A DNA stretch of 64,000 nt from Xenorhabdus mauleonii (GTDB lineage Bacteria > Pseudomonadota > Gammaproteobacteria > Enterobacterales > Enterobacteriaceae). Both the position numbers and the translations under genes were made by a program. This document shows positions 50,127 to 61,043 of this stretch, one piece after another. The notes under the pieces are model-generated. The model was not told the DNA's origin. It saw nothing but the letters and a program-made list of their open reading frames with translations, and did not search any database. Location: NCBI RefSeq assembly GCF_900113945.1, contig NZ_FORG01000015.1, positions 52,207 to 116,206 of the forward strand, written 5' to 3'. The stretch's first letter is position 1. Every line of letters starts with the position of its first letter.

Positions 50127-51284
50127 TTAACCCGCTTCCAAACAAAAATGCTCCACAAGTTGTGAAAGCAGCGTTCTTGTCGGTTCAATAAATGCCATAT
50201 CTAAAAATTCATCGGGCTGATGCGCTTGCGTAATCGATCCTGGCCCCAAAACCAATGTTGGGCACAATTCTTGAATAAAAGGCGCTTCCGTACAGTAATT
50301 GACGGTATCTGCTTTTGTTCCCAACAATTTTTCAATGACACCAACCAGCTCGTGATTTGTTGGGCATTCATAACCCGGTATTGGAGGATGCAGTTCGGTG
50401 ACGTTTAAATGCCCCGGCCAGCGTTGTTTGACGGGTTCCAGTGCTTCATCCAGCAATCCGTTCAAATCCTGCAAGGTCAGTCCCGGCAACGGGCGGATAT
50501 CCATATGCAGTTCGCAGCAGGCGCAGATGCGATTCACTGCATCCCCGCCGTGAATATGACCGAAATTCATGGTGGGATAAGGAATAACAAAAGCCGGGTT
50601 GTGATAGCGTTCCTGCAATGTATTGCGCAATTCTATCAAATGAGTGATGGATTCGTGCATCAAGTCGATGGCATTGATACCCCGTGCAGGATCACTGGAA
50701 TGCCCTGATTTTCCTTCAATACGGATAGCTTGAGCAATATGCCCTTTATGGGCACGGATAGGTTGTAACGAGGTAGGTTCACCAATGATGGCGAAATCAG
50801 GCCGGATATGGGTATTGGCAGCGAAATAACGTGCGCCGGCCATTGATGTTTCTTCGTCAGCAGTCGCAAGAATATAAAGGGGGTGGGTCAGTTTACTGGC
50901 ATCAATATCCCGCAGGGCATCAACAATAAAGGCAAAGAACCCTTTCATATCTGCAGTGCCGAGGCCATATAACTTGCCATCACGCTCGGTAAGTGTAAAT
51001 GGATCTTGTGTCCAGCGATTAGCATCAAAAGGGACAGTATCTGTATGACCGCAAAGCAATAATCCACCTGAACCACTGCCTAATGTTGCCAATAAATTGA
51101 ATTTTCCCCGGGTTTCAGGGACAGGTTGAATTTCGATGGAAAAACCAATCTCTTTTAACCATTCAGCCAGCAGATTAATCACAATTTCATTACTTTGATC
51201 TAATTCAACATCTGTCGCACTGATAGAAGGTGCTGCAATGAGTTGATGATATAACTGCATAAATGACGGTAATTTAATGTTCAC
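50127..51284 (-). CDS. N-acetylornithine deacetylase ArgE
   Basis: M20-family metal hydrolase of 385 residues (E. coli 383) releasing ornithine in arginine synthesis. Metal-site blocks G-H-T-D-T-V-P, G-T-A-D-M-K-G, A-D-E-E-T-S and the late [13 protein letters not shown] are intact. The GTG at 51284 with AAGGAAGGG ten bases upstream is chosen; the ATG at 51347 would lie inside the ArgR operator. It is divergent from argC over two ARG boxes. Confidence 0.97.
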   Translation of the reverse strand: MNIKLPSFMQLYHQLIAAPSISATDVELDQSNEIVINLLAEWLKEIGFSIEIQPVPETRGKFNLLATLGSGSGGLLLCGHTDTVPFDANRWTQDPFTLTERDGKLYGLGTADMKGFFAFIVDALRDIDASKLTHPLYILATADEETSMAGARYFAANTHIRPDFAIIGEPTSLQPIRAHKGHIAQAIRIEGKSGHSSDPARGINAIDLMHESITHLIELRNTLQERYHNPAFVIPYPTMNFGHIHGGDAVNRICACCELHMDIRPLPGLTLQDLNGLLDEALEPVKQRWPGHLNVTELHPPIPGYECPTNHELVGVIEKLLGTKADTVNYCTEAPFIQELCPTLVLGPGSITQAHQPDEFLDMAFIEPTRTLLSQLVEHFCLEAG

Positions 51285-51309
51285 GGTTGACAGCCCTTCC
51301 TTATAATGA

Positions 51310-51348
51310 TATGAATATAAATTCACTAAATGTGAATCAATATTCACT
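51310..51348. promoter_or_regulatory. Pair of ArgR operators (ARG boxes) between argE and argCBGH
   Basis: Box 1, TATGAATATAAATTCACT (51310-51327), fits the ARG box consensus at every defined position. Box 2, TGTGAATCAATATTCACT (51331-51348), has one deviation. They are three bases apart, the standard spacing for one ArgR hexamer, and should repress both divergent units. Confidence 0.92.
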
Positions 51349-51423
51349 TATGTTACTGTTTAACACAATCTTATTTGGATAATTAATTTATTCGAATAAT
51401 TAATAGTAAGGTGCATAGTTTCC

Positions 51424-52428
51424 ATGTTGAAGACACTCGTCGTTGGTGCCAGTGGTTATACCGGAGCAGAGTTAGCAGCATATCTACAACGTCATCCTTA
51501 TGTCCATCTTTCTGGTTTGATGGTCTCTTCCCAAAGTTTAGATGAAGGGAAACGTTTTTCAGAACTTTATCCGCAGTATAAGGGGTTGGTTGATTTGCCC
51601 CTACAACCAATGACGGATGTGCCTAAGGCTGCAAATGGAATTGATGTGGTGTTCCTCGCCACAGATCATAAAGTTAGCCACGATATTGCACCGATATTTC
51701 TGGAATCGGGTTGTATCGTCTTCGATTTATCTGGAGCCTATCGTGTACAAAATACACAGTTCTATGAAAAATACTACGGATTTGAGCATAAAAATTCCGA
51801 GTGGCTAGAACAAGCGGTATATGGGTTGGCGGAGTGGCAGGCGGAGAAAATCAAACAAGCACGTTTGATTGCGGTTCCCGGCTGCTATCCCACAGTTTCC
51901 CAGCTTTCTTTAAAGCCGTTGCTTGAACAGAATTTATTGGATACAGAGCATTGGCCCGTCATTAATGCGGTCAGCGGGGTCAGCGGTGCCGGAAGAAAGG
52001 CATCAATCACCAATAGCTTTTGTGAAGTCAGTTTGCAGCCCTACGGTGTGTTTAACCATCGCCATCATCCTGAAATTGTCACCCACTTAGGTACAGATGT
52101 GATTTTTACGCCCCATTTAGGCAATTTTGCCCGCGGCATTCTTGCCACAATCACCTGTAAATTGAAATCTGGCGTGACAGAAGAACAAATCAAGGCGGCT
52201 TATCAGCAGGCATACCACGATAAGCCGCTGATTCGCTTGTACGACAAAGGGGTTCCTGCGCTGAAAGCTGTTGTGGGTTTGCCATTTTGCGATATTGGTT
52301 TTGTTGTTCAGGGGCAACATCTGGTCATTGTCGGGGCTGAGGATAATCTACTGAAAGGTGCGGCAGCACAGGCCGTGCAGTGCATGAATATTCGTTTTGG
52401 CTATGAGGAAACTCAGGCTCTACTTTGA
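51424..52428 (+). CDS. N-acetyl-gamma-glutamyl-phosphate reductase ArgC
   Basis: NADPH-dependent reductase of 334 residues (E. coli 334). [11 protein letters not shown] at the N-terminus binds the nucleotide, and the catalytic Cys is in A-V-P-G-C-Y-P-T. The H-R-H-H-P-E-I block supplies the catalytic His. It carries out the third step of arginine synthesis. It is the first gene of argCBGH, with AAGGTG upstream. Confidence 0.98.
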   Translation: MLKTLVVGASGYTGAELAAYLQRHPYVHLSGLMVSSQSLDEGKRFSELYPQYKGLVDLPLQPMTDVPKAANGIDVVFLATDHKVSHDIAPIFLESGCIVFDLSGAYRVQNTQFYEKYYGFEHKNSEWLEQAVYGLAEWQAEKIKQARLIAVPGCYPTVSQLSLKPLLEQNLLDTEHWPVINAVSGVSGAGRKASITNSFCEVSLQPYGVFNHRHHPEIVTHLGTDVIFTPHLGNFARGILATITCKLKSGVTEEQIKAAYQQAYHDKPLIRLYDKGVPALKAVVGLPFCDIGFVVQGQHLVIVGAEDNLLKGAAAQAVQCMNIRFGYEETQALL

Positions 52429-52512
52429 TCTTGAATGCGTTAATTCCAAAGCGTGAAGTTTCCGACAACCGTTATTTCTAACAAAAGTTAGTACTGGCAG
52501 AGGATAAATCCG

Positions 52513-53286
52513 ATGGTCCCGTTAGTTATCAAGTTGGGTGGTGTGTTGTTAGACAGTGAAGAAGCATTGGAACGGTTATTTTCCACATTGCAATTATACC
52601 GGAAAAACCATAAGCGCCCGTTGCTCCTTGTGCACGGTGGAGGCTGCTTGGTCGATGATTTAATGCAGAGATTGCAGCTACCGATTTCAAAGAAACAGGG
52701 GCTGAGGGTTACGCCAGAAGATCAAATCGACATCATTGCTGGCACATTGGCTGGAACCGCTAACAAGACACTGCTGGCGTGCTCAACTAAGTTTCGTTTA
52801 CCCGGGATTGGATTATGTCTTGGGGATGGTGGAATTGCGAAGGTGACTCAACTTGGTAAGGAGTTCGGCCATACCGGAAAGGCCGAGCCGGGTAAACCTG
52901 ATCTTCTGAAACTTCTGTTGGACGTGGGTTACATACCGATTGTTAGTTCAATTGGTATCACCGAGCAAGGTGAATTAATGAATGTGAATGCCGATCAAGC
53001 GGCAACCGCCATTGCTCAGGTATTAAATGCCGACTTGGTATTTTTATCTGATGTCAGCGGCATTTTGGATGGAAAAGGTCAAAAAATCCCAGAGGCCACC
53101 ACAGAAAAAATAGAGCAACTCATTGCGCAGGGCATCATTACCGACGGCATGATAGTGAAAGTCTATGCCGCATTGGATGCTGCAAAATCGCTTGGGCAGC
53201 CTGTTGATATTGCGAGTTGGCGATATGCGGATCAATTGATTGCGTTATTTAATGGCATACCCGTTGGCACCCGGATCTCGGCGTAA
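52513..53286 (+). CDS. Acetylglutamate kinase ArgB
   Basis: Amino-acid kinase of 257 residues (E. coli 258). The N-terminal V-I-K-L-G-G-V-L-L and H-G-G-G sites bind ATP and acetylglutamate, and N-V-N-A-D-Q-A-A and [13 protein letters not shown] are typical. It phosphorylates N-acetylglutamate, the second step of the pathway. It is the short, arginine-insensitive enterobacterial type. It follows argC by 84 bases and precedes argG by 18. Confidence 0.98.
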   Translation: MVPLVIKLGGVLLDSEEALERLFSTLQLYRKNHKRPLLLVHGGGCLVDDLMQRLQLPISKKQGLRVTPEDQIDIIAGTLAGTANKTLLACSTKFRLPGIGLCLGDGGIAKVTQLGKEFGHTGKAEPGKPDLLKLLLDVGYIPIVSSIGITEQGELMNVNADQAATAIAQVLNADLVFLSDVSGILDGKGQKIPEATTEKIEQLIAQGIITDGMIVKVYAALDAAKSLGQPVDIASWRYADQLIALFNGIPVGTRISA

Positions 53287-53304
53287 ATTTATAAGGTTAA
53301 CTCT

Positions 53305-54516
53305 ATGACTAAAAAGATTAAAAAAATCGTTCTGGCCTATTCAGGTGGTTTGGATACATCCGCAATTATTCCATGGTTAAAAGAGCATTACGATAATTGT
53401 GATGTTATCGCATTTGTGGCCGATGTCGGCCAAAGTCGCGAAGATTTGGAAGGGGTGGAGCAGAAAGCATTGCGCTCTGGTGCCTCTGAGTGCCACGTTG
53501 TCGATCTGCGTGAAGAGTTCATCAAAGAGTACGTCTATCCGGTATTGAAAACTGGCGCACTATATGAAGGCAGTTATTTGCTTGGTACGTCAATGGCTCG
53601 CCCAATCATTGCCAAGGCACAGGTTGAATTGGCCCTGAAAGTGGGTGCAGATGCACTTGCCCATGGCGCAACCGGTAAAGGCAATGATCAGGTTCGGTTT
53701 GAAAGCACTTATACCGCGCTGGCTCCTCATCTGAAGGTTGTGGCTCCGTGGCGGGAATGGGATCTGCGTTCCCGTGAGGCGTTGCTGGATTATTTGAAAG
53801 TCCGTGACATTCCCACAACGGCAACGTTGGAGAAAATCTATAGCCGTGACGAAAATGCATGGCACATTTCAACCGAGGGGGGCGTGCTGGAAAGCACTTG
53901 GAATGCGGCCAATAAAGATTGTTGGGTGTGGACAGCAGAGCCAGAAGAGGCTCCCGATGAGCCAGAATATGTCACGGTGACGGTTGAACAAGGTGAAGTG
54001 GTTGGTGTGAATGGTCAGGTATTTTCACCGTATCAATGCCTGAATGAATTGAATCAGTTGGGTGCCAAGCATGGTATTGGTCGGATTGATATCGTAGAAA
54101 ACCGGTTGGTTGGCATGAAATCCCGTGGTTGTTATGAAACGCCGGGGGGCACCATCATGATGGAAGCATTGCGTGGAATTGAACAACTGGTTTTGGATCG
54201 CGATAGCTTTAAATGGCGTCAACAACTGGGGCTGGAAATGTCTTACGTCGTTTATGACGGGCGTTGGTTTGCGCCATTGCGCCGGTCAATTCAAGCGGCG
54301 GCAGAAATCTTGGCTGCCAACGTCAGCGGCGACGTTATCCTGAAACTTTACAAAGGGCAGGTGACAGCAGTACAGAAAAAATCGCTTCATAGCCTCTATT
54401 CTGAAGAGTTTGCGACTTTCGGAGAGGACGAAGTTTACGATCACAGCCATGCAGAAGGGTTTATCCGTCTCTATTCGCTTTCTTCACGCATTCGTGCACT
54501 GAACAGCAAAAAGTAA
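53305..54516 (+). CDS. Argininosuccinate synthase ArgG
   Basis: Enzyme of 403 residues joining citrulline and aspartate with ATP. The N-type ATP loop A-Y-S-G-G-L-D-T-S and the [13 protein letters not shown] signature are intact. It is of the common bacterial type (about 400 residues) rather than the longer E. coli ArgG (447). In E. coli argG is unlinked; here it lies inside the arg operon between argB and argH. AAGG lies seven bases before the ATG. Confidence 0.98.
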   Translation: MTKKIKKIVLAYSGGLDTSAIIPWLKEHYDNCDVIAFVADVGQSREDLEGVEQKALRSGASECHVVDLREEFIKEYVYPVLKTGALYEGSYLLGTSMARPIIAKAQVELALKVGADALAHGATGKGNDQVRFESTYTALAPHLKVVAPWREWDLRSREALLDYLKVRDIPTTATLEKIYSRDENAWHISTEGGVLESTWNAANKDCWVWTAEPEEAPDEPEYVTVTVEQGEVVGVNGQVFSPYQCLNELNQLGAKHGIGRIDIVENRLVGMKSRGCYETPGGTIMMEALRGIEQLVLDRDSFKWRQQLGLEMSYVVYDGRWFAPLRRSIQAAAEILAANVSGDVILKLYKGQVTAVQKKSLHSLYSEEFATFGEDEVYDHSHAEGFIRLYSLSSRIRALNSKK

Positions 54517-54579
54517 TTTTTAGCATCAATAACAGCAGATAGATGACCGTAAACAGATAGAGAAAACAGGAAAGATATT

Positions 54580-55953
54580 ATGGCACTTTGGGGCGGACGT
54601 TTCAGTCAGGCAGCCGATCAACGGTTTAAACAATTCAATGACTCACTGCGGTTTGATTACCGCTTGGCGGAGCAGGATATTATCGGCTCGATAGCATGGT
54701 CAAAGGCACTGGTCACAGTAGAAGTCTTAACGTCTGAAGATCAGCAGAAACTGGAACTGGCGTTGAACGAGTTGCTCGATGAAGTTAGCGCCAACCCCGA
54801 GGCCATATTGCAAAGCGATGCGGAAGATATTCACAGTTGGGTAGAAGGGCAACTTATTGCAAAAGTAGGGGATTTAGGGAAAAGACTCCATACGGGGCGC
54901 AGTCGTAATGATCAGGTCGCGACTGACTTGAAGTTATGGTGTAAAGAGCAAATCACTTATATCCAGCAAGGAATTGTTGAACTGCAACAAGCGTTGGTGC
55001 TCACGGCTGAAAATAACCAGCATGCAGTGATGCCGGGTTATACCCATTTGCAACGTGCTCAACCTATTACTTTTGCCCATTGGTGCCTGGCTTATGCGGA
55101 AATGTTGGCCCGTGATGGAAGCCGCTTGCAAGATACGCTGAAACGGCTGGATACCAGCCCGCTGGGATGTGGGGCGCTGGCCGGCACTGCTTATGACATT
55201 GATAGGGAACAACTGGCGTCATGGCTTGGTTTTGCCTCAGCAACCAATAATAGTTTGGATAGTGTTTCTGATCGCGATCATGTTCTGGAACTTCTGTCAG
55301 GCGCGAGTATTAGCATGATCCACTTGTCTCGTTTTGCTGAAGATCTCATTTTCTTCAATAGCGGGGAAGCTGGTTTTGTCGAATTGTCCGATAGAGTGAC
55401 TTCCGGCTCTTCCTTGATGCCACAGAAGAAAAACCCTGATGCGTTGGAGTTGATCCGTGGAAAATGCGGCCGGGTACAAGGGGCTTTGACAGGAATGATG
55501 ATGACGCTGAAGGGGCTTCCTCTCGCCTACAATAAAGATATGCAGGAAGATAAAGAGGGGCTGTTTGATGCGTTGGATACGTGGCTGGATTGCCTGCACA
55601 TGGCTGCTTTGGTCTTGGATGGCATTCAAGTTAAAAGCGCCCGTTGTGAAGAGGCGGCCAAACAAGGATATGCTAATGCGACTGAATTGGCGGATTATTT
55701 AGTGGCACGTGGAGTACCGTTCCGTGAAGCGCACCATATCGTCGGTGAAGTTGTCGTAACAGCCATTGAGAAAGGAAAAGCATTGGAGGAACTTTCTCTA
55801 TTTGAATTACAGAAATTCAGTGATGTTATTTCAGTAGATGTTTATGACATTTTATCGCTGAAGTCTTGTCTGGATAAGCGTCAGGCAAAAGGCGGAGTCG
55901 CGGGGGAGCAAGTGAAACAAGCGATCGCTCAGGCTAAGCAGCGCATTAAGTGA
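54580..55953 (+). CDS. Argininosuccinate lyase ArgH
   Basis: Fumarase-superfamily enzyme of 457 residues, the same length as in E. coli. It starts A-L-W-G-G-R-F and has the [11 protein letters not shown] substrate loop. The [12 protein letters not shown] signature follows, carrying the flexible catalytic Ser loop. It splits argininosuccinate to arginine and fumarate, the last step. It closes the argCBGH operon, 63 bases after argG, and has an AGGAAAG ribosome binding site. Confidence 0.98.
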   Translation: MALWGGRFSQAADQRFKQFNDSLRFDYRLAEQDIIGSIAWSKALVTVEVLTSEDQQKLELALNELLDEVSANPEAILQSDAEDIHSWVEGQLIAKVGDLGKRLHTGRSRNDQVATDLKLWCKEQITYIQQGIVELQQALVLTAENNQHAVMPGYTHLQRAQPITFAHWCLAYAEMLARDGSRLQDTLKRLDTSPLGCGALAGTAYDIDREQLASWLGFASATNNSLDSVSDRDHVLELLSGASISMIHLSRFAEDLIFFNSGEAGFVELSDRVTSGSSLMPQKKNPDALELIRGKCGRVQGALTGMMMTLKGLPLAYNKDMQEDKEGLFDALDTWLDCLHMAALVLDGIQVKSARCEEAAKQGYANATELADYLVARGVPFREAHHIVGEVVVTAIEKGKALEELSLFELQKFSDVISVDVYDILSLKSCLDKRQAKGGVAGEQVKQAIAQAKQRIK

Positions 55954-56083
55954 ACATGAAGTGAAAAATGTCAATAATCACAAGCGGTTGATAGTTTTTT
56001 ATCCTCATGGATATAATGGTTTATTGGTCAATACTATTATTGATATCAAAAAATATCATTGATACCAAATACTGAGGTTGGGA

Positions 56084-57001
56084 ATGAATATCCGCGATCT
56101 GGAATACCTTGTGTCACTTGCTGAATTTCGGCACTTTCGCCGGGCTGCTGATGCTTGCCACGTCAGTCAGCCGACGCTGAGTGGGCAAATCCGTAAATTG
56201 GAAGATGAATTGGGCGTGATGTTACTGGAACGTACTAGCCGCAAGGTATTATTCACCCAACAGGGCATGTTGTTGGTGGATCAGGCCAAAACGGTTTTGC
56301 GGGAAGTGAAGGTGTTGCAGGAAATGGCTTCACTTCAAGGCGAAAGCATGTCCGGGCCATTACATATCGGCCTGATTCCAACCATAGGGCCTTATCTCCT
56401 GCCACTTATCATTCCTGAACTGCATAAATTGTTCCCCAAATTAGAAATGTATCTGCATGAAGCTCAAACCCAATATTTGTTGGCCCAGCTTGATAGCGGA
56501 AAGCTTGATTGTGCCATTCTGGCTCAAGTGAAAGAAACGGAAGCGTTTATTGAAGTGCCGCTTTTTGATGAACCCATGAGATTGGCTATCTATGAAGAGC
56601 ATAAATGGGCAGAGCGAACGCAAATCAAGATGGAAGAGCTTTCCGGCGAAAAGTTATTGATGCTGGAAGATGGGCACTGTTTGCGGGATCAGGCAATGGG
56701 GTTTTGTTTTCAGGCAGGGGCGAAAGAAGATACGCATTTCAGAGCGACCAGTTTGGAAACGCTGCGCAATATGGTGGCGGCTGGTAGTGGCATTACATTG
56801 CTGCCAGAATTATCGGTTCCAAATGAGAGCAAGCGTGATGGCGTTTGCTATCTGAAATGTTTTGAACCAGAACCCAGCCGTTCTATTATATTGGTTTATC
56901 GTCCCGGCTCACCTCTGCGTGGTCGCTATGAGCAATTGGCAGAGGCAATCAGGGCAAAAATGGGTACTTATTTTGAGGCTCTCAGAGAAACATCAAAATA
57001 G
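56084..57001 (+). CDS. Peroxide sensor and regulator OxyR
   Basis: LysR-type regulator of 305 residues, the same length as in E. coli. The N-terminal helix-turn-helix has [12 protein letters not shown]. The redox pair is present at C199 (G-H-C-L-R-D-Q) and C208 (G-F-C-F). Peroxide forms the disulfide and turns on catalase and peroxiredoxin genes. The ATG at 56084 with GAGG upstream matches the family start. The upstream gap is only 130 bases, and no OxyS-like small RNA was recognised in it. The 3' end overlaps sthA by nine bases. Confidence 0.98.
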   Translation: MNIRDLEYLVSLAEFRHFRRAADACHVSQPTLSGQIRKLEDELGVMLLERTSRKVLFTQQGMLLVDQAKTVLREVKVLQEMASLQGESMSGPLHIGLIPTIGPYLLPLIIPELHKLFPKLEMYLHEAQTQYLLAQLDSGKLDCAILAQVKETEAFIEVPLFDEPMRLAIYEEHKWAERTQIKMEELSGEKLLMLEDGHCLRDQAMGFCFQAGAKEDTHFRATSLETLRNMVAAGSGITLLPELSVPNESKRDGVCYLKCFEPEPSRSIILVYRPGSPLRGRYEQLAEAIRAKMGTYFEALRETSK

Positions 57002-58390
57002 CCTATTTAACCCATTAAGTGCTGCAACACGGTAGGCTTCTGCCATGGTTGGATAGTTGAAGGTCGTATTAACGAAATATTCGATATTATTGCCTTCACC
57101 TTTTTGTTCCATGATGGCCTGGCCGATATGGATAATTTCCGCAGCGCGTTCGCCAAAGCAGTGGATACCTAAAATCTGCTTTGTTTCACGGTGGAACAGG
57201 ATCTTGATGCTGCCGACATTCAAACCTGAAATCTGCGCCCTTGCCAAGTGCTTGAATTGGGCGCGTCCTACCTCATAAGGAATTTTCATTGAAGTCAGTT
57301 GTTGTTCGGTTTTCCCCACTGAACTGATTTCAGGAATGGTATAAATCCCTGTAGGTATATCTTCCACCAGATGAAAGTTAGCATTGCCTGTTGTGATAGC
57401 TTTGGCGGCAATACGCCCCTGATCATAGGCAGCAGAAGCCAGACTTGGGTAGCCAATGACATCGCCAACTGCGTAGATGTTTTCATTACTGGTTTGGTAA
57501 ACACGGTTTACTTTCAGTAAGCCGCGGCTGTCTGCTTCCAGACCAACATTTTCCAAACCCAATGTATCGGTATTACCAGTCCGCCCATTTGCATATAACA
57601 GGCAATCAGCTTTCACTTTTTTACCGGATTTCAGGTGAACAATCACGCCATCATCAACACCTTCTATCTTTTCATATTCTTCGTTGTGGCGGATGACAGT
57701 GCCACTATTCCAGAAATGGTAAGACAAAGCGTCAGACATCTCTTGATCAAGGAAAGACAGCAGATGGTCTCGGGTATTGATCAAATCGACTTTAACGCCC
57801 AATCCCCGGAAGATAGATGCGTATTCGCAACCAATTACCCCAGCACCATAAATAATCACATGGTGTGGTTCATGCTCCAATTGCAGGATGGTATCGCTGT
57901 TATAAATGCGGGAGTGAGAAAAATCGACATCAGGAGGGGTGTATGGGCGGGAGCCGGTGGCAATGATTATCTTGTCTGCACTCAAGACCTCAACGCTGTC
58001 GTCGGCATAACGCACACTGACCCGATGTTCATCAATAAATGTCGCTTCACCAGCAAACATTCGACACCGGTTACGTTCATAAAACCCTTGGCGCATTTTG
58101 GTCTGCTGATTGATAACAACTTCAGCATGGCTAAGGATTTCAGAAAATGAGGAGCGAAGGATGCGGGAGTTATCACTGTAGAGGGGGTTTTGATTAAATT
58201 CTATAATACGACTAACGGCATGGCGGAGGGCTTTCGACGGAATTGTGCCCCAATGGGTACACCCGCCACCGACGTTATTGTAACGTTCTATAACTGCAAC
58301 GTTTTTACCTTGTTTTACCAACCCCATTGCTGCTCCTTCCCCCCCGGGACCAGAGCCAATCACAATGGCATCAAAATGAGTATATTGCAT
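56993..58390 (-). CDS. Soluble pyridine nucleotide transhydrogenase SthA
   Basis: Flavoprotein of 465 residues (E. coli 466) related to lipoamide dehydrogenase. The FAD loop is [10 protein letters not shown], the NAD loop [10 protein letters not shown], and the C-terminal dimer domain carries the H-C-F-G-E-R-A-A-E block. The active-site cysteine pair is reduced to a single Cys (G-G-C-T-H-W-G), the hallmark of SthA. It moves electrons from NADPH to NAD. It converges on oxyR with a nine-base overlap. Confidence 0.98.
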   Translation of the reverse strand: MQYTHFDAIVIGSGPGGEGAAMGLVKQGKNVAVIERYNNVGGGCTHWGTIPSKALRHAVSRIIEFNQNPLYSDNSRILRSSFSEILSHAEVVINQQTKMRQGFYERNRCRMFAGEATFIDEHRVSVRYADDSVEVLSADKIIIATGSRPYTPPDVDFSHSRIYNSDTILQLEHEPHHVIIYGAGVIGCEYASIFRGLGVKVDLINTRDHLLSFLDQEMSDALSYHFWNSGTVIRHNEEYEKIEGVDDGVIVHLKSGKKVKADCLLYANGRTGNTDTLGLENVGLEADSRGLLKVNRVYQTSNENIYAVGDVIGYPSLASAAYDQGRIAAKAITTGNANFHLVEDIPTGIYTIPEISSVGKTEQQLTSMKIPYEVGRAQFKHLARAQISGLNVGSIKILFHRETKQILGIHCFGERAAEIIHIGQAIMEQKGEGNNIEYFVNTTFNYPTMAEAYRVAALNGLNRLF

Positions 58391-58596
58391 AGAGGACAGA
58401 CCTGTTTTTACACAAAATAACAACTCTATCTTAACATTACTTAGTGTAATAACCCAATCAACATGAGGTTTTTATCTCATTGTTTAACGATAAAACCGAA
58501 ATGCGCTGAATAATATCTTTAAGAGAACAATCACAGCAAACTTAGCAGAATCTGTTATATTTGCTCCAATATAGAGCCGGATAGATCAGGATTGTT

Positions 58597-59259
58597 GTGA
58601 GTAACGTAACAGGCGTTAGAGCAAAGCAAAAAGAAAAAACTCGTCGCTCTTTGATTGAAGCGGCATTCAGCCAACTTAGCGCTGAACGCAGTTTTACCAG
58701 CCTGAGCCTTCGAGAAGTGGCTCGGGAAGCAGGTATCGCGCCGACTTCTTTCTATCGCCATTTTCGAGATGTTGATGAACTGGGGCTGACAATGGTAGAT
58801 GAAAGCGGCCTGATGTTACGTCAATTAATGCGTCAGGCGCGCCAGCGTATCGCAAAGGGTGGCAGTGTCATCCGTACTTCTGTTTCTACCTTCATGGAAT
58901 TCATCGGCAATAATCCCAACGCATTTCGGTTGTTGCTGCGTGAACGTTCTGGTACATCGGCTGAATTTCGTGCAGCAGTCGCACGGGAAATCCAACATTT
59001 TATTGCCGAGCTGGCAGACTATCTCGAGCAAGCAAGCCATATGCCGCGTCATTTTACCGAAATACAGGCCGAGGCGATGGTGACAATTGTATTTAGTGCT
59101 GGTGCTGAAGCGCTTGATATTGATGAGGAAAAAAGACGCCGCCTAGAAGAGCGTTTAGTTTTACAACTCCGGATGATTTCCAAAGGCGCTTATTATTGGT
59201 ATCGTCGTGAGCAAGAAAAAAATATTGTCCCTAAAGCGATCCCTAAATCCTCTGAATAA
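58597..59259 (+). CDS. Fatty acid biosynthesis repressor FabR
   Basis: TetR-family regulator of 220 residues. After a short lead, [13 protein letters not shown] matches E. coli FabR. The helix-turn-helix [17 protein letters not shown] follows. It represses fabA and fabB according to the unsaturated acyl pool. The start is GTG at 58597, with AGGA upstream. It is followed 21 bases later by yijD, its usual partner. Confidence 0.96.
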   Translation: MSNVTGVRAKQKEKTRRSLIEAAFSQLSAERSFTSLSLREVAREAGIAPTSFYRHFRDVDELGLTMVDESGLMLRQLMRQARQRIAKGGSVIRTSVSTFMEFIGNNPNAFRLLLRERSGTSAEFRAAVAREIQHFIAELADYLEQASHMPRHFTEIQAEAMVTIVFSAGAEALDIDEEKRRRLEERLVLQLRMISKGAYYWYRREQEKNIVPKAIPKSSE

Positions 59260-59280
59260 TAATGAAAGGAGAATAATACG

Positions 59281-59658
59281 ATGGAACAATACCGCCAAGA
59301 TAAAAGCACGATGTTGCTGGCTCTTATCGTTGGGTTGGCAACACACGGAACCTTCTCTACGTTTTTCAATTCATATGTCTCTTTTTCCATTTTCCCGATT
59401 ATCACATTGGCACTCTCTTTGTATTGTCTCCATCAACGTTATTTGAATTATCCAATGGCAGAAGGTTTACCTAAATTGGCCACGGGATGTTTTTTCTTGG
59501 GGATGTTTGTATACAGCGCCTTTATTCGGGTGAAACACCCAGAAATTGGCTCGAATATCTTGCCTGTCATCATTGGTACGGTTTTGGTGTTTTGGATTTA
59601 CCTGAAAGCAAGAGAGCGTAAGAAGCTGGGATTATTCAAATCAGAAAGCCAGAATTGA
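59281..59658 (+). CDS. DUF1422 inner-membrane protein YijD
   Basis: Protein of 125 residues with four hydrophobic helices, matching E. coli YijD (119) in L-L-L-A-L-I-V-G-L, F-P-I-I-T-L-x-L-x-L-Y-C-L-H-Q-R-Y-L-N and V-F-W-I. Function is unknown. It is coupled to fabR in many enterobacteria, so it may have a role in membrane lipid homeostasis. A GGAG ribosome binding site precedes it and a strong terminator follows. Confidence 0.92.
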   Translation: MEQYRQDKSTMLLALIVGLATHGTFSTFFNSYVSFSIFPIITLALSLYCLHQRYLNYPMAEGLPKLATGCFFLGMFVYSAFIRVKHPEIGSNILPVIIGTVLVFWIYLKARERKKLGLFKSESQN

Positions 59659-59680
59659 TTATGCTTCGAGAATGATTCAT

Positions 59681-59718
59681 AAAAAAGCGCCACAGAGTTA
59701 ACCTCGTGGCGCTTTTTT
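59681..59718. terminator. Bidirectional terminator between yijD and trmA
   Basis: A 13-bp perfect stem with six A and six T feet around a 12-base loop; it ends 16 bases before the trmA stop codon. Confidence 0.93.
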
Positions 59719-59733
59719 AATTGAACTAGCGGA

Positions 59734-60837
59734 TTAAACTCTTTTTTCCAGCAATACGCCACATTCCATATGGTGGGTATAAGGGAATTGGTCAAAGAGT
59801 GCCAGTTTGCTGACCTGATGAGTTTGTGTCAGTGTTTCCAGATTCTGGCAGAGGGTTTCTGGATTACAGGAAATATAAAGAATGCGGGGATAAGCCTGCA
59901 CCATTTTAACTGTTTCTTCATCCAAGCCGCTGCGTGGCGGATCAACAAAAATGGTTTCGCATTGATAGCTCTTTAAATCGATTCCTTGCAGTCGGTTGAA
60001 TTCACGCTCACCGTTCATGGCTTGGGTAAATTCTTCCGCTGACATCCGGATAATCTGCACATTATCAATCTGATTGGCTGCAATATTAAATTGCGCAGCG
60101 GCAACGGAAGGCTTGGCAATTTCTGTCGCCAATACCCGCTCAAAATTCTGCGCCAGTGCCAGAGAAAAATTACCATTGCCGCAATACAGTTCCAGTAAAT
60201 CGCCTTTAGAGCCTTTGGTGATATCAATCGCCCATTCCAACATATGAATATTGATGCTGGCGTTGGGTTGCGTGAAACTGTTTTCGACCTGACGATAAAT
60301 CATCGTTTTGCCTGCAACCGGCAATTCTTCATCTATATGGTCATGATCGAGCATGATTTTGGTTTTGGCAGCGCGGCCGATAAGCTGGACATCAAAACCG
60401 TCTGCAATTAATTGATTACGCAGCGCAATAGCGTGTTCGCGCCACTCGTCCCCTAATTTTTTGTGGTAAAGCAGGGAAACAATGATTTTGTTACTGCGGG
60501 TGGAAAGGTAATCCGCCTGAAATAACTTGTGGCGTAATACAGGGTTATCTTTTACGCCAGCAATAATTGCCTGCATCATCTTGTTGATGAGCTGATTGGC
60601 AACCGGAAATTGTTCAATGCGGATGCGTTGTTTGGTTTGCTGATCAAACATAATATGGTAGAGGTCATCTTCCTCGTGCCAAATACGGAATTCTGCTCGC
60701 ATTCTGTAATGTGATGCTGGAGAACGGAAAACTTCAGGCTCTGGCGCACTAAATGGGGCCATCATTCCTTTGAGGCGATGGGCCTTCTCCATCAATTGGT
60801 CTTCATAATTTTCCGTTGGTAAAGCATTCTGCATCAT
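59734..60837 (-). CDS. tRNA (uracil-5-)-methyltransferase TrmA
   Basis: S-adenosylmethionine-dependent enzyme of 367 residues (E. coli 366) that makes m5U54 in t[14 protein letters not shown] is the cofactor motif. [10 protein letters not shown] and Y-I-S-C-N-P carry the catalytic residues, including the nucleophilic Cys. The ATG at 60837 is chosen; the next codon is also ATG and equally likely. It is divergent from btuB, as in E. coli. Confidence 0.97.
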   Translation of the reverse strand: MMQNALPTENYEDQLMEKAHRLKGMMAPFSAPEPEVFRSPASHYRMRAEFRIWHEEDDLYHIMFDQQTKQRIRIEQFPVANQLINKMMQAIIAGVKDNPVLRHKLFQADYLSTRSNKIIVSLLYHKKLGDEWREHAIALRNQLIADGFDVQLIGRAAKTKIMLDHDHIDEELPVAGKTMIYRQVENSFTQPNASINIHMLEWAIDITKGSKGDLLELYCGNGNFSLALAQNFERVLATEIAKPSVAAAQFNIAANQIDNVQIIRMSAEEFTQAMNGEREFNRLQGIDLKSYQCETIFVDPPRSGLDEETVKMVQAYPRILYISCNPETLCQNLETLTQTHQVSKLALFDQFPYTHHMECGVLLEKRV

Positions 60838-61024
60838 CTGGTTCTCGTTAGTCGCGTTAAGAAAAGTTTCCGGGTGGCATGAATTTCTGTGCGGCATTTT
60901 AAGGCAAGCGGGATGGATGTCCAGTTTTCTGGTGTGTCAGCACTCTTTTTTAATAAGGGCGCGATTCTGGACACTCCATTGGCTTCATCGTAGCATGGCG
61001 CTTTGTTGTTAGATGCCATTTTCT

Positions 61025-61043
61025 CATCATAATTATCATGATA
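61025..61043. promoter_or_regulatory. Fur-box-like sequence at the btuB start
   Basis: On the minus strand the 19 bases match the GATAATGATAATCATTATC consensus at 14 positions. The site overlaps the btuB ATG at 61038. It may be chance in an AT-rich segment, or a repressor site for this TonB-dependent receptor. Confidence 0.4.

Noticed and set aside
55954..56083. OxyS small RNA upstream of oxyR
   Set aside because: The gap is only 130 bases and shows no OxyS-like sequence or terminator; only a weak OxyR-type motif might be present.
60838..61037. Cobalamin riboswitch before btuB
   Set aside because: No B12-box or matching helices could be recognised by eye; recorded as an apparent absence instead.
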